Virus record (IMG/VR): IMGVR_UViG_3300045915_000019 | Location: 1 to 37,382 of that record | Source: a virus | Strand: one strand, 5' to 3' | Length of the DNA: 37,382 nucleotides | Part shown: positions 1 to 5,459 of the stretch, piece after piece | Layout: each line of letters opens with the position of its first letter | How positions within the stretch are numbered: position 1 is the stretch's first letter | Notes under the pieces: model-generated | The model's database searches: none | Seen by the model: only the letters and a program-made list of their open reading frames with translations | Told to the model about the DNA's origin: nothing | Translations under genes and position numbers: made by a program

Positions 1-19
1 TGATTCTGCGGAGGATGTT

Positions 20-211
20 TTGGGCAGACGACGCCAAGATGGGGTGAATAGCGAGCGCGAGCGCATTCTCGAGGAGATCCGGCGGTGCGATGCGGTGCCG
101 GCGGGCGATCCAGATGCCTTCGGCGCGACGCTGGGATCCTGCGACTGGCGGGCGGAGTTGGCGCTGCTGGACGCGGAATTGGCGAATGATTCGCACGAAA
201 AATGTGTATAA
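20..211 (+). CDS. Small hypothetical protein (63 aa)
   Basis: Small acidic, mostly helical protein of unknown function. The TTG start is chosen because a GGAGG ribosome site at 10-14 lies 5 nt upstream. A GTG at 44 in the same frame is an alternative and would give 55 residues. The core is rich in Glu, Arg, Leu and Ala, with the repeating pattern expected of a short helical hairpin, and codon third positions are mostly G/C as in neighbouring genes. It is followed closely by the next small gene. No family is recognised. If the window is circular, it would follow the partial zinc-ribbon gene at the far end. Confidence 0.55.
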   Translation: MGRRRQDGVNSERERILEEIRRCDAVPAGDPDAFGATLGSCDWRAELALLDAELANDSHEKCV

Positions 212-230
212 TTGGCGCGGGGAATTTATC

Positions 231-545
231 TTGAGCGGCGCGATCCCAGCATTAGGCGATGTGGTGGTGCTATCGGCCGACCTCGGCACGGCCGCCGGCA
301 TCGTAGTGGATGTCTGGGATGTCGCGCTGGGCGTGCCGGCGCATATTCAGGGCGGCTTGACGCTGCGCGTCGAGGCATTCCTGAAAGAGCGCGGCGCGGA
401 CCATGTGATCTGGATTTGTCCGACGACCGACGAAGGCGGCGACAGACTTCTGCTGCTGCTGGTAATGCGCGTCGGCGGCGAATTCTACGACATGAATGGG
501 CGGCGGCTGACGCTCACGAAGGCGCCGGATGCGCGGTGGAATTGA
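231..545 (+). CDS. Hypothetical protein (104 aa)
   Basis: Unrecognised small soluble protein. The beginning (GAIPALGDVVVLS) and the middle have alternating hydrophobic residues typical of a small beta-barrel, followed by a hydrophobic Leu-rich strand near residues 75-85. The TTG start at 231 is preferred because GGGGAA at 219-224 lies 6 nt upstream. An in-frame ATG at 186 has no clear ribosome site and overlaps the preceding gene. The frame is supported over two competing overlapping frames by its hydrophobic patterning and codon use. No catalytic motif is visible. Confidence 0.55.
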   Translation: MSGAIPALGDVVVLSADLGTAAGIVVDVWDVALGVPAHIQGGLTLRVEAFLKERGADHVIWICPTTDEGGDRLLLLLVMRVGGEFYDMNGRRLTLTKAPDARWN

Positions 546-546
546 T

Positions 547-861
547 ATGAGCGATTTCAATCTCGGCCCATGCTGTATCTGTGAGCGGAAGGACTCGACC
601 GTGCGCGTTTTATGGATGCTGCCGTTCCGCAGTCCTTACGGACATGGGTGGGGTTGTGTCCAGTGCGGCCTGGCGGCAGAAGGCGCCAGCGCTGTGATTT
701 GCGACGAGTGCGCGGACGCGAATCCCACCGAAAAGGATCTGAAGTTTTTCTGTCGACCGAGCAGCACGTCTGACTATACGCGGGGGCGGGCGCCAATCAG
801 CGAACTCGATGGCCAGCCCGAATGGAAACACGATATGGCGCGGCACCCGGAGGAATCATGA
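547..861 (+). CDS. Cys-rich zinc-binding-like small protein
   Basis: A 104-residue protein with three Cys pairs: CCxxC near residues 9-12, CxxC near 38-41 and CxxC near 53-56. This spacing suggests a treble-clef or zinc-ribbon fold binding one or two zinc ions. No catalytic residues are seen, and a nucleic-acid or protein contact role is only a guess from the fold. The ATG at 547 almost abuts the preceding stop, and its end overlaps the next start by 4 bases (ATGA), so the two are probably translationally coupled. Confidence 0.6.
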   Translation: MSDFNLGPCCICERKDSTVRVLWMLPFRSPYGHGWGCVQCGLAAEGASAVICDECADANPTEKDLKFFCRPSSTSDYTRGRAPISELDGQPEWKHDMARHPEES

Positions 862-1082
862 CGGCCGCCGACATCGCGCGCATCCAGCCAGGCACGGCGC
901 TGGTGTATCGCCAGGGCGCCTTGGAGCAGACGGTCTACCTGGCCGATCGCCGATGCCGCCGGTGCGGCCGCGTCAAGGTCTGGCTCGAGCCGCGGCGCGG
1001 GCCGTGGTGGCTGGTGCTGCCGGCGAATCTGCGGCCGAACGGCGCACCAGGCGATGACCAGGCGATTACGGTAACACCGTAA
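858..1082 (+). CDS. Hypothetical protein with one Cys pair (74 aa)
   Basis: A 74-residue basic protein of unknown function. It contains a single CxxCG knuckle near residues 33-37 (RRCRRCG), flanked by beta-strand-like segments ending in WWLVLP. GGAGG at 849-853 lies 4 nt before the ATG, and the start overlaps the upstream stop (ATGA), which fixes the start. This is the last gene before a short spacer containing a promoter candidate. Confidence 0.6.
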   Translation: MTAADIARIQPGTALVYRQGALEQTVYLADRRCRRCGRVKVWLEPRRGPWWLVLPANLRPNGAPGDDQAITVTP

Positions 1083-1123
1083 AAATAGTGGCCGGAATTG
1101 TGGCCGGCGGCGGTCGATTGCCG

Positions 1124-1152
1124 TTGACAATACTACGCGGTAATGGCAACAT
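1124..1152 (+). promoter_or_regulatory. Candidate sigma70-like promoter
   Basis: A perfect TTGACA hexamer at 1124-1129 is followed after 17 bases by CAACAT (1147-1152), a weak -10. It lies in the only gap in this gene run, 10 bases before the ATG at 1162. Just upstream an 8-base direct repeat (GTGGCCGG, twice, separated by AATT) could be an operator. The -10 is poor, so the call is tentative. Confidence 0.4.
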
Positions 1153-1161
1153 GGGACCACG

Positions 1162-1311
1162 ATGGAAAACGTAAACAAGACGACGACGAAGGCCACGCCT
1201 GCGGCCGAAAAGAAGATGACGGCGCGCGAGATTGCCAGACGGTATTGGGCCGGATACGTAATCAAGCCGGCCACCAAGCCCGAAGCGCGATTGCAGGACC
1301 AGGCGCGCTAA
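1162..1311 (+). CDS. Small hypothetical protein (49 aa)
   Basis: A 49-residue basic protein. Its N-terminal 18 residues are Thr/Lys/Ala-rich and probably disordered, followed by a helix (TAREIARRYWAGYVI). It lies directly behind the promoter candidate at 1124-1152 and ends 18 bases before the next ATG. Codon use resembles its neighbours. No function can be assigned. Confidence 0.5.
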   Translation: MENVNKTTTKATPAAEKKMTAREIARRYWAGYVIKPATKPEARLQDQAR

Positions 1312-1329
1312 CCAGAAAGGACCACGAAC

Positions 1330-1536
1330 ATGACCACCACGAAGGACTACCAGGCGCAGGGATTTTCCAGCGCCAAGGGCATTACCCTCAGCCGGACGCT
1401 GGCGAACGCGAATGCGCTCTTGAATGTGGCGCGCGAGGCCACGCCGGCGGCCGAATGGCCGCGCTACCAGGCGGTCATTCGCTTCAACCGCGATGTCGAG
1501 AACCTCGGATACGCCTGGAGCTGGCAACTCCGATGA
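1330..1536 (+). CDS. Small hypothetical protein (68 aa)
   Basis: A 68-residue protein with AGAAAGGA about 6 nt before its ATG. It has a Thr/Lys-rich start, then two helices (ITLSRTLANANALLN and WPRYQAVIRFNRDVENLGY). Its stop overlaps the start of the coiled-coil gene at 1533 (ATGA), so both are probably made from one message. No family is recognised. Confidence 0.6.
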   Translation: MTTTKDYQAQGFSSAKGITLSRTLANANALLNVAREATPAAEWPRYQAVIRFNRDVENLGYAWSWQLR

Positions 1537-1859
1537 CGACGACGCCAGAACAACGCCTGGACCGGCTCGAGCATTTCCTGGCCGGCTGGGTCGAGCAATC
1601 GAAGAAAGAGCATGCGGAGAACCGCGAATTTATCCGCGAATCGAAGCGGGACATGGACGATGCGCTCAGGAGATTCACAGACGAAGGTCGGGCGCAGATG
1701 GCCGCGATCCGCGCCGAGTTCGCCGAACGCGACCGCGCCTGGCATGCGGAAATGGCCGCCTGGCGCGCCGAAGTAGCCGCTCGCGATATTGCCCTCGACC
1801 GGCGCATTACGGATCTCGTAATCGCCATTGGCAAATTGATCGAAAGGAAACCGGAATGA
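1533..1859 (+). CDS. Coiled-coil protein, small phage accessory
   Basis: A 108-residue, highly charged, almost entirely helical protein. After a short TTTPEQRLD start, residues 10-95 form a heptad-patterned coiled coil rich in Glu, Arg and Ala, and the end (ITDLVIAIGKLIE) is more hydrophobic. No enzymatic motif is seen. A closely related N-terminal half occurs on the opposite strand at 4838-4955, where most base differences are synonymous, which shows this family has been under protein-level selection. It overlaps both neighbours by ATGA, so it belongs to one operon with the zinc-knuckle protein and the membrane coil that follow. Confidence 0.65.
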   Translation: MTTTPEQRLDRLEHFLAGWVEQSKKEHAENREFIRESKRDMDDALRRFTDEGRAQMAAIRAEFAERDRAWHAEMAAWRAEVAARDIALDRRITDLVIAIGKLIERKPE

Positions 1860-2038
1860 AAACCAAGATGACGAAGGCCCAGCGCAGCGAACTGGGCCGC
1901 CTGTTGAATTCGCTGCGGAAGACGAATGGCGGTGGCCGCCCGCGGCTCGAGGGCGTCGAGCGCTGCCCCTGCGGCGCCATGACGGCCAGGCGCGCCAAGG
2001 CGCGGTGCCATAAGTGCGTGGCCGGGGCGGCGGCATGA
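1856..2038 (+). CDS. Zinc-knuckle small basic protein, copy 1
   Basis: A 60-residue basic protein. The N-terminal half is a helix (KAQRSELGRLLNSLRK), and the C-terminal half carries CPCGAMTARR followed by RCHKC, a likely zinc knuckle with four Cys/His ligands. A paralogue lies at 3171-3335 with the same order of helix and knuckle. The ATG overlaps the previous stop (ATGA), and the end overlaps the next start. The basic charge and zinc site would fit nucleic-acid binding, but this is inference only. Confidence 0.65.
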   Translation: MKTKMTKAQRSELGRLLNSLRKTNGGGRPRLEGVERCPCGAMTARRAKARCHKCVAGAAA

Positions 2039-2277
2039 GTACGAATCAACTGTTCTTCGCGCTCGTCACCGTCATGGCGATATTCGCCGGCTTCTTCAAG
2101 TACTACATCGACGCGAAGATTGACGGCGTTGATCAAAAGGCCGGCGCGAGGATCGACGGCCTGGACCAGAAATTCACCGCCAAAATCGACGGCCTGGCCA
2201 AGCAGGTCGATCTGCTCGTTGGCTACATGATCGACCACGAAAGCCGGATCTCGAAGTTGGAGGAAAAGACAAAATGA
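2035..2277 (+). CDS. Membrane-anchored coiled-coil protein, copy 1
   Basis: An 80-residue protein with one hydrophobic segment at residues 6-22 (FFALVTVMAIFAGFF), then a repeated motif of the form KIDG-hydrophobic-D seen three times, giving a short coiled coil. It is probably a membrane-anchored rod. The neighbour order zinc knuckle then membrane coil is repeated at 3171-3544. Such a topology occurs in some phage holin-like or spanin-like proteins, but no lysis family is recognised and the role is open. Confidence 0.6.
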   Translation: MSTNQLFFALVTVMAIFAGFFKYYIDAKIDGVDQKAGARIDGLDQKFTAKIDGLAKQVDLLVGYMIDHESRISKLEEKTK

Positions 2278-2567
2278 GCGACGACCTGGCGCAACTGATC
2301 ACCGAAATGAAGGAGAGCCTGGAGCGCGAGATTCATGCATTCCGGGATGAAATGCGGACGAGATTTGATACCCAGGCGACCAGGCTCGAGCGCCACGCGG
2401 GTTTGCTCCAAAATGGGGGCCGGTCCATTGTGCGGCTCAATGAATGGGCAGAAAAGATCGATGGCGCGATTGAGACCAAGGACCGCGAAATCGTGGATCT
2501 GCGCGAGCGCGTAGAGGACCTGCGCGATCGTCTGGATGATCTGGAAAAACGAATGGAGAAGAAATAG
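2274..2567 (+). CDS. Coiled-coil protein (97 aa)
   Basis: A 97-residue, strongly charged helical protein. Residues 60-97 form a clear coiled coil (REIVDLRERVEDLRDRLDD), and an earlier helix covers residues 5-45. It overlaps the upstream stop (ATGA) and ends directly at the ATG of the lipoprotein gene, so it is co-translated with it. It may pair with one of the other coils in the cluster. No family is recognised. Confidence 0.6.
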   Translation: MSDDLAQLITEMKESLEREIHAFRDEMRTRFDTQATRLERHAGLLQNGGRSIVRLNEWAEKIDGAIETKDREIVDLRERVEDLRDRLDDLEKRMEKK

Positions 2568-2942
2568 ATGCAGTATCTGAAATTGGTGCTGGGCGCCGCC
2601 GCGCTCCTGGCGCTTACGGGATGCGAATCCCCTGAAGTGCGCGCCGAGCGCCTGGCGGCCTCAGAGGCCCAGGCGGCCGAGCGCGATAAGGACAAGCCGG
2701 TCCAGGAGGCCTACGAGGCGGCGCGCGATTATATCCGGCGCATGCATCGCCGGGTCAGCGCGGAGGCGTCGCGGGCGGAAGCGACCATCGAGCCGGCAGG
2801 CGAGCGCGTCTACCGCGTCAGGACCTGGATCGACACGAAATCTTACGATGGCCAATACACCTTCCGGCACACGTATGTCTGCGAAGTGGCGTTCGATAAG
2901 GTGCGGCCACCTTGCAAGGAGGAGAAGGCGCCCAAGAAGTAG
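2568..2942 (+). CDS. Putative lipoprotein
   Basis: A 124-residue protein with a type II signal peptide: a positively charged start, a Leu/Ala-rich core and the lipobox LTGC, with Cys19 as lipid site. The mature part begins with a charged helical region (residues 22-75), followed by a small beta-rich end (RVYRVRTWIDTKSYDG). It would be exported and anchored in the envelope. Outer-membrane spanin subunits are also small lipoproteins, but usually shorter and Pro-rich, so a lysis role is not supported by sequence alone. Superinfection exclusion or lysogenic conversion are alternatives. Confidence 0.65.
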   Translation: MQYLKLVLGAAALLALTGCESPEVRAERLAASEAQAAERDKDKPVQEAYEAARDYIRRMHRRVSAEASRAEATIEPAGERVYRVRTWIDTKSYDGQYTFRHTYVCEVAFDKVRPPCKEEKAPKK

Positions 2943-2958
2943 AAGAGGAAGAACTGTC

Positions 2959-3174
2959 ATGAAGCGCACGACGACGAAACCGCGGCCGTACGTTTTCAGG
3001 ATTCTTGATTGGAACCAGGACCCGCTTTGCGGCGCATACGGCTTGCGATGGTTCGAACGGCGGTATTCCAGCCTGACGCAAGACGAACGACAGAAAGTAA
3101 TCGACGCCGTGCGCGATGGTCGCATTTCCAGCGATGAATACATGAATTGGCAAGACATAGAGGAACGGTCATGA
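2959..3174 (+). CDS. Small hypothetical protein (71 aa)
   Basis: A 71-residue protein of unknown function. Its basic start (MKRTTTKPRPY) resembles that of the next zinc-knuckle gene, and GGAAG lies upstream of the ATG. The second half (SLTQDERQKVIDAVRDG) looks like a compact helical pair. Its stop overlaps the start at 3171 (ATGA), tying it to the second zinc-knuckle and membrane-coil pair. Confidence 0.6.
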   Translation: MKRTTTKPRPYVFRILDWNQDPLCGAYGLRWFERRYSSLTQDERQKVIDAVRDGRISSDEYMNWQDIEERS

Positions 3175-3335
3175 AACGCACCACCAAAGCCGAACGCAGC
3201 GACGCCGCGCGGCTGTTAGCGTCGCTGCGCAAGACGTTCGGCGGTCCCAAGCGCAAACGCAGCCGGTGTGCGTGCGGCGCGATGACAAAGAAACGCGCCG
3301 CGGCGCGCTATCACAAGTGCGAGGTGCCGCAATGA
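3171..3335 (+). CDS. Zinc-knuckle small basic protein, copy 2
   Basis: A 54-residue paralogue of the protein at 1856-2038. It shares the helix (KAERSDAARLLASLRK), the CACGAMTKKR element and the terminal YHKC, where copy 1 has CHKC. The C-x-CGAMT then HKC pattern implies zinc binding. It is very basic. It overlaps both neighbours by ATGA and is followed, like copy 1, by a membrane-anchored coil, so a two-gene unit has probably been duplicated. Confidence 0.65.
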   Translation: MKRTTKAERSDAARLLASLRKTFGGPKRKRSRCACGAMTKKRAAARYHKCEVPQ

Positions 3336-3544
3336 CAATACCGGCCGAACTGATGCCGGTCGTGCAAATCACGCTACCGCTGATAGCAGCAATCGCCATT
3401 GCCGGATGGTTGCAGAATCGACGCGTTGATGAAATCAGCAAGCGCATCGACGATATCGGCGCGCGCATTAACGATGTCGGCGGGCGCATTGACCGGGTTG
3501 ATGCACGGCTTGATCGAGGACCGGTAAGAATAGACCAACCCTGA
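3332..3544 (+). CDS. Membrane-anchored coiled-coil protein, copy 2
   Basis: A 70-residue protein with a hydrophobic segment at about residues 8-26 (PVVQITLPLIAAIAIAGW), followed by repeats of RIDDIG, RINDVG, RIDRVD and RLD in heptad-like spacing. It is similar in plan to the protein at 2035-2277 and follows the second zinc knuckle with an ATGA overlap. It is likely an inner-membrane rod. The function is unknown; a holin-like role is possible but unproven. Confidence 0.6.
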   Translation: MTIPAELMPVVQITLPLIAAIAIAGWLQNRRVDEISKRIDDIGARINDVGGRIDRVDARLDRGPVRIDQP

Positions 3545-3560
3545 GCAAGGAGAACCTGTC

Positions 3561-3818
3561 ATGAGCGATGACAACCGGGCTATTCGCGTCGAGATGACGG
3601 ATGCGACTGAATTCCACTGCTTTCAAATGACGCTACGACCGCGCTCCGCTCCGGATCAGCAGATCACCATCATGCTGCATGCGAAGGCATTGGTAGATCT
3701 CATTCACGAGTGCTCGTCTGCCCTCTGCGACTGGCAGAAACAGACGACGACCTACCTGATTCTTGAAAAGACGGGCCTGTCGGAAGACGAGGCGCGGCAT
3801 CAAGGTCTAATCGCATGA
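3561..3818 (+). CDS. Hypothetical protein (85 aa)
   Basis: An 85-residue soluble protein. The first half is beta-strand-like (IRVEMTDATEFHCFQMTLR), and the second half is helical (HAKALVDLIHECSSALCDW). GGAGA lies upstream of the ATG. It is the last substantial gene before the terminator near 3.92 kb. No family or catalytic motif is recognised. Confidence 0.6.
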   Translation: MSDDNRAIRVEMTDATEFHCFQMTLRPRSAPDQQITIMLHAKALVDLIHECSSALCDWQKQTTTYLILEKTGLSEDEARHQGLIA

Positions 3819-3868
3819 GCCGCACTAACGTATTCACCGGCGAGCATTACGAGATCGAGGGGACATGA
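3815..3868 (+). CDS. Possible 17-residue micro-ORF
   Basis: A 17-codon frame starting in an ATGA overlap with the upstream gene and ending in another ATGA at 3865-3868. The spacing matches the tight coupling seen elsewhere in the operon, but so short a peptide cannot be supported by composition. It may be chance. Confidence 0.25.
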   Translation: MSRTNVFTGEHYEIEGT

Positions 3869-3904
3869 GCCGCCGACTTCGGTTTTTCCACCAATCAATC
3901 GCAT

Positions 3905-3941
3905 ACCGCGCCGACTTATCACCGGCGCGGTTTTTGTTTTT
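3905..3941 (+). terminator. Rho-independent terminator of the accessory operon
   Basis: A perfect 9-bp stem (ACCGCGCCG with CGGCGCGGT), a 9-base loop and a run TTTTTGTTTTT right after the stem. It ends the run of small + strand genes. The following 110 bases to the gene at 4053 hold a weaker hairpin (CACCGG with CCGGTG) and no convincing coding frame. Confidence 0.85.
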
Positions 3942-4052
3942 GCACTTGCGCGCAGCCGCACCGGTCGTATAACCTAGCCGGTGGGTCGTGTGGGACTGGC
4001 CCTGACAACCAAAGCGATAGCATCCCGCCATCACCGAATGTTCGGATGACGT

Positions 4053-4346
4053 GTGCGCAGCCGGTCATTTCACAATAAAGTCGCGGTGCTGAGTACCGCT
4101 GGCAATCATGTGCGTTTCGTTCCCGGCGCGCTGGCCCGCGCGCTGGTCCAAGGCCAGACGGCGCGGCCGCAAGCCACCGCCGGCAAGGTGCGCGAAGTGG
4201 TGCTGACGCAGACGCCAGCGCAGGTCGCGCAGCGCATCGGCGAGCCCGAAGGACGCGCCACCGGCGTCCGATTCACCCGCGTCGTCCACCTCGAAGAGTC
4301 GGCGTCGCGGATTATCGAACATCACCCGCGCTGCACGTATGAATAA
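4053..4346 (+). CDS. Hypothetical protein upstream of HNH (97 aa)
   Basis: A 97-residue basic protein with Ala/Gln/Arg-rich helices in the middle (PGALARALVQGQTARPQATAGKVREVVL) and a beta-like end. The GTG start is uncertain because no strong ribosome site is seen, and in-frame alternatives lie slightly downstream. Its end almost abuts the HNH gene. Position just upstream of HNH and terminase could mean a packaging or regulatory role, but no family is recognised. Confidence 0.5.
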   Translation: MRSRSFHNKVAVLSTAGNHVRFVPGALARALVQGQTARPQATAGKVREVVLTQTPAQVAQRIGEPEGRATGVRFTRVVHLEESASRIIEHHPRCTYE

Positions 4347-4352
4347 TCGACC

Positions 4353-4733
4353 ATGGCTCGAGGACTATTACGTGAATGCCGGGTGCCTCGGTGTCCAGGA
4401 TATGCTCGCGACAACGGCTATTGCGCCCAGCATTCGCCTGTCGACGCCGGCAGACATCCGAATCCCTGCGAGACGCCAGGCGTCAATAGCGGCCTCCATA
4501 GCTTCAGGAACCTCAGGCGCGCTTTCCTTCAGCGGCATCCCATCTGTGCCATCTGCCGCAGCCAGCCTGCCGATACTCTCGACCACATCACGCCGCACCG
4601 AGGTGATCGCGGATTGTTCTGGTCCGCTGAGAACTGGCAAGCTCTCTGTTCTCAGTGTCATGGACGCAAGTCGCGGCGCGAAATGCGAAGCAGACAGGAA
4701 ATTTCAGCAAGTCATGCGGAATCAGAGAGATAA
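4353..4733 (+). CDS. HNH endonuclease, terminase-associated
   Basis: A 126-residue HNH nuclease. Two Cys pairs (Cys65/Cys68 and Cys99/Cys102) should bind the structural zinc. The active site is the DH pair at residues 77-78, Asn94 and His103 in the order H-N-H. An extra Cys/His cluster at residues 9-27 precedes the domain. HNH proteins directly before HK97-type terminases are known to stimulate large-terminase cleavage at cos in several siphophages, and the gene order here (HNH, small terminase, large terminase, portal) matches. The cos-cutting role is inferred from context. An overlapping longer frame starting at 4339 lacks such motifs. Confidence 0.9.
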   Translation: MARGLLRECRVPRCPGYARDNGYCAQHSPVDAGRHPNPCETPGVNSGLHSFRNLRRAFLQRHPICAICRSQPADTLDHITPHRGDRGLFWSAENWQALCSQCHGRKSRREMRSRQEISASHAESER

Positions 4734-4955
4734 GGGGAGTCCGAAAACCTGGGCGAAACGCCTGACAAGGCCCAGGGAGTCGAATTTTTGCGTGTCCGAA
4801 ACTAACAGGGGGGGGTATCCCAGTGTTGAGGGGTGATCCATTTCCCGCTTCGACTCGCGGATGAACTCGCGGTTTTCCGCGTGCTCTTTTTTCGATTGCT
4901 CGACCCATCCGGTTAGCAGGTGCTCGATCTTGTCCAAGCGTTCTTCAGGGGTCAT
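4722..4955 (-). CDS. Leftward truncated copy of the coiled-coil gene
   Basis: A leftward frame of 77 residues. Its first 40 residues closely match the start of the coiled-coil protein at 1533-1859 (shared GWVEQSKKEHAENREF), and the base differences are almost all synonymous, implying past selection on the protein. After residue 40 the match stops abruptly and an unrelated tail follows, so it is either a truncated remnant or a short functional gene. A perfect TATAAT on the minus strand at 4970-4965 lies 9 bases before the ATG, with no Shine-Dalgarno site, as in leaderless messages. It sits in the otherwise empty gap between HNH and small terminase. Confidence 0.5.
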   Translation of the reverse strand: MTPEERLDKIEHLLTGWVEQSKKEHAENREFIRESKREMDHPSTLGYPPLLVSDTQKFDSLGLVRRFAQVFGLPLSL

Positions 4956-5000
4956 CTGTTAGCAATTATATGTTTTTTATCCTCAAAACCGTACACTTTT
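4734..5000 (+). other. Gap before terminase; possible cos region
   Basis: There is no + strand gene here. The stretch contains a run of eight G at 4808-4815 next to TATCCC, the leftward coiled-coil copy, and an AT-rich stretch at 4960-5000. Cos sites of HNH-encoding siphophages usually lie next to the small terminase gene and often have G/C-rich overhangs, so this gap is a plausible cos location. No sequence proof is available. Confidence 0.3.
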
Positions 5001-5453
5001 ATGATCGGTAGACCTCCCACACCGACACACCTCAAGATGCTGCGCGGCTCGCGCATCCATAACAAGCGCGACCCGAAGCCTGCCGGCGATCTGAAGACGC
5101 CGCCTGCCGGTTTCGATGAGACGCTGAAAGACATCTGGCGATCTGCCATCCGCAATGCGCCGCCAGGCCTGCTCAAGCGCATTGATGCCTCCGTGCTTGA
5201 GGTCTGGTGCGTCGCGCACAGGATGTATCGCCGGGCAGTCGAGGAAGTCGAGAAATCCGGCATGGTCACGAAGTCGCCAACAACCGGACTGGCGATTGAA
5301 AACCCATATTTGTGGTCCATCAACAAGCAAGCGCTGATCATGCTGCGCGCAGCCGAGCAACTGGGGTTCTCGCCGGCCTCGCGTACACGGATCAGAGCGG
5401 GCGCCGATGCGGGCGATACGCTCGGCGACTGGAAGGACATCGCAACCGGTTAG
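5001..5453 (+). CDS. terS: Terminase small subunit, P27-like
   Basis: A 150-residue small terminase subunit that would recognise the packaging site and regulate the large subunit. The N-terminus (GRPPTPTHLKMLRG) is the signature start of P27-family small terminases, followed by PKP, then a helical body with a long helix near residues 65-85 (EVWCVAHRMYRRAVEEVEKSG) and the typical NPYLWSINKQALIMLRAAEQLGFSPASR end. The ATG at 5001 is chosen because the family begins right at this motif; upstream residues in the open frame look non-coding. Only 6 bases separate it from the large subunit. Confidence 0.9.
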   Translation: MIGRPPTPTHLKMLRGSRIHNKRDPKPAGDLKTPPAGFDETLKDIWRSAIRNAPPGLLKRIDASVLEVWCVAHRMYRRAVEEVEKSGMVTKSPTTGLAIENPYLWSINKQALIMLRAAEQLGFSPASRTRIRAGADAGDTLGDWKDIATG

Positions 5454-5459
5454 GACACC

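Noticed and set aside
3-47. Possible 3' end of an upstream gene in frame 3
   Set aside because: Only 14 codons are visible; the TGA at bases 1-3 and the GGAGG at 10-14 before TTG 20 explain the region better.
1143-1532. N-terminal extension of the coiled-coil frame back to 1143
   Set aside because: Overlaps two better-supported small genes; residues upstream of 1533 are His/Gly/Arg-rich shadow sequence.
4339-4836. 165-codon + strand frame overlapping the HNH gene
   Set aside because: Longer than the HNH frame but without motifs; the HNH frame at 4353-4733 has conserved zinc and active-site residues.
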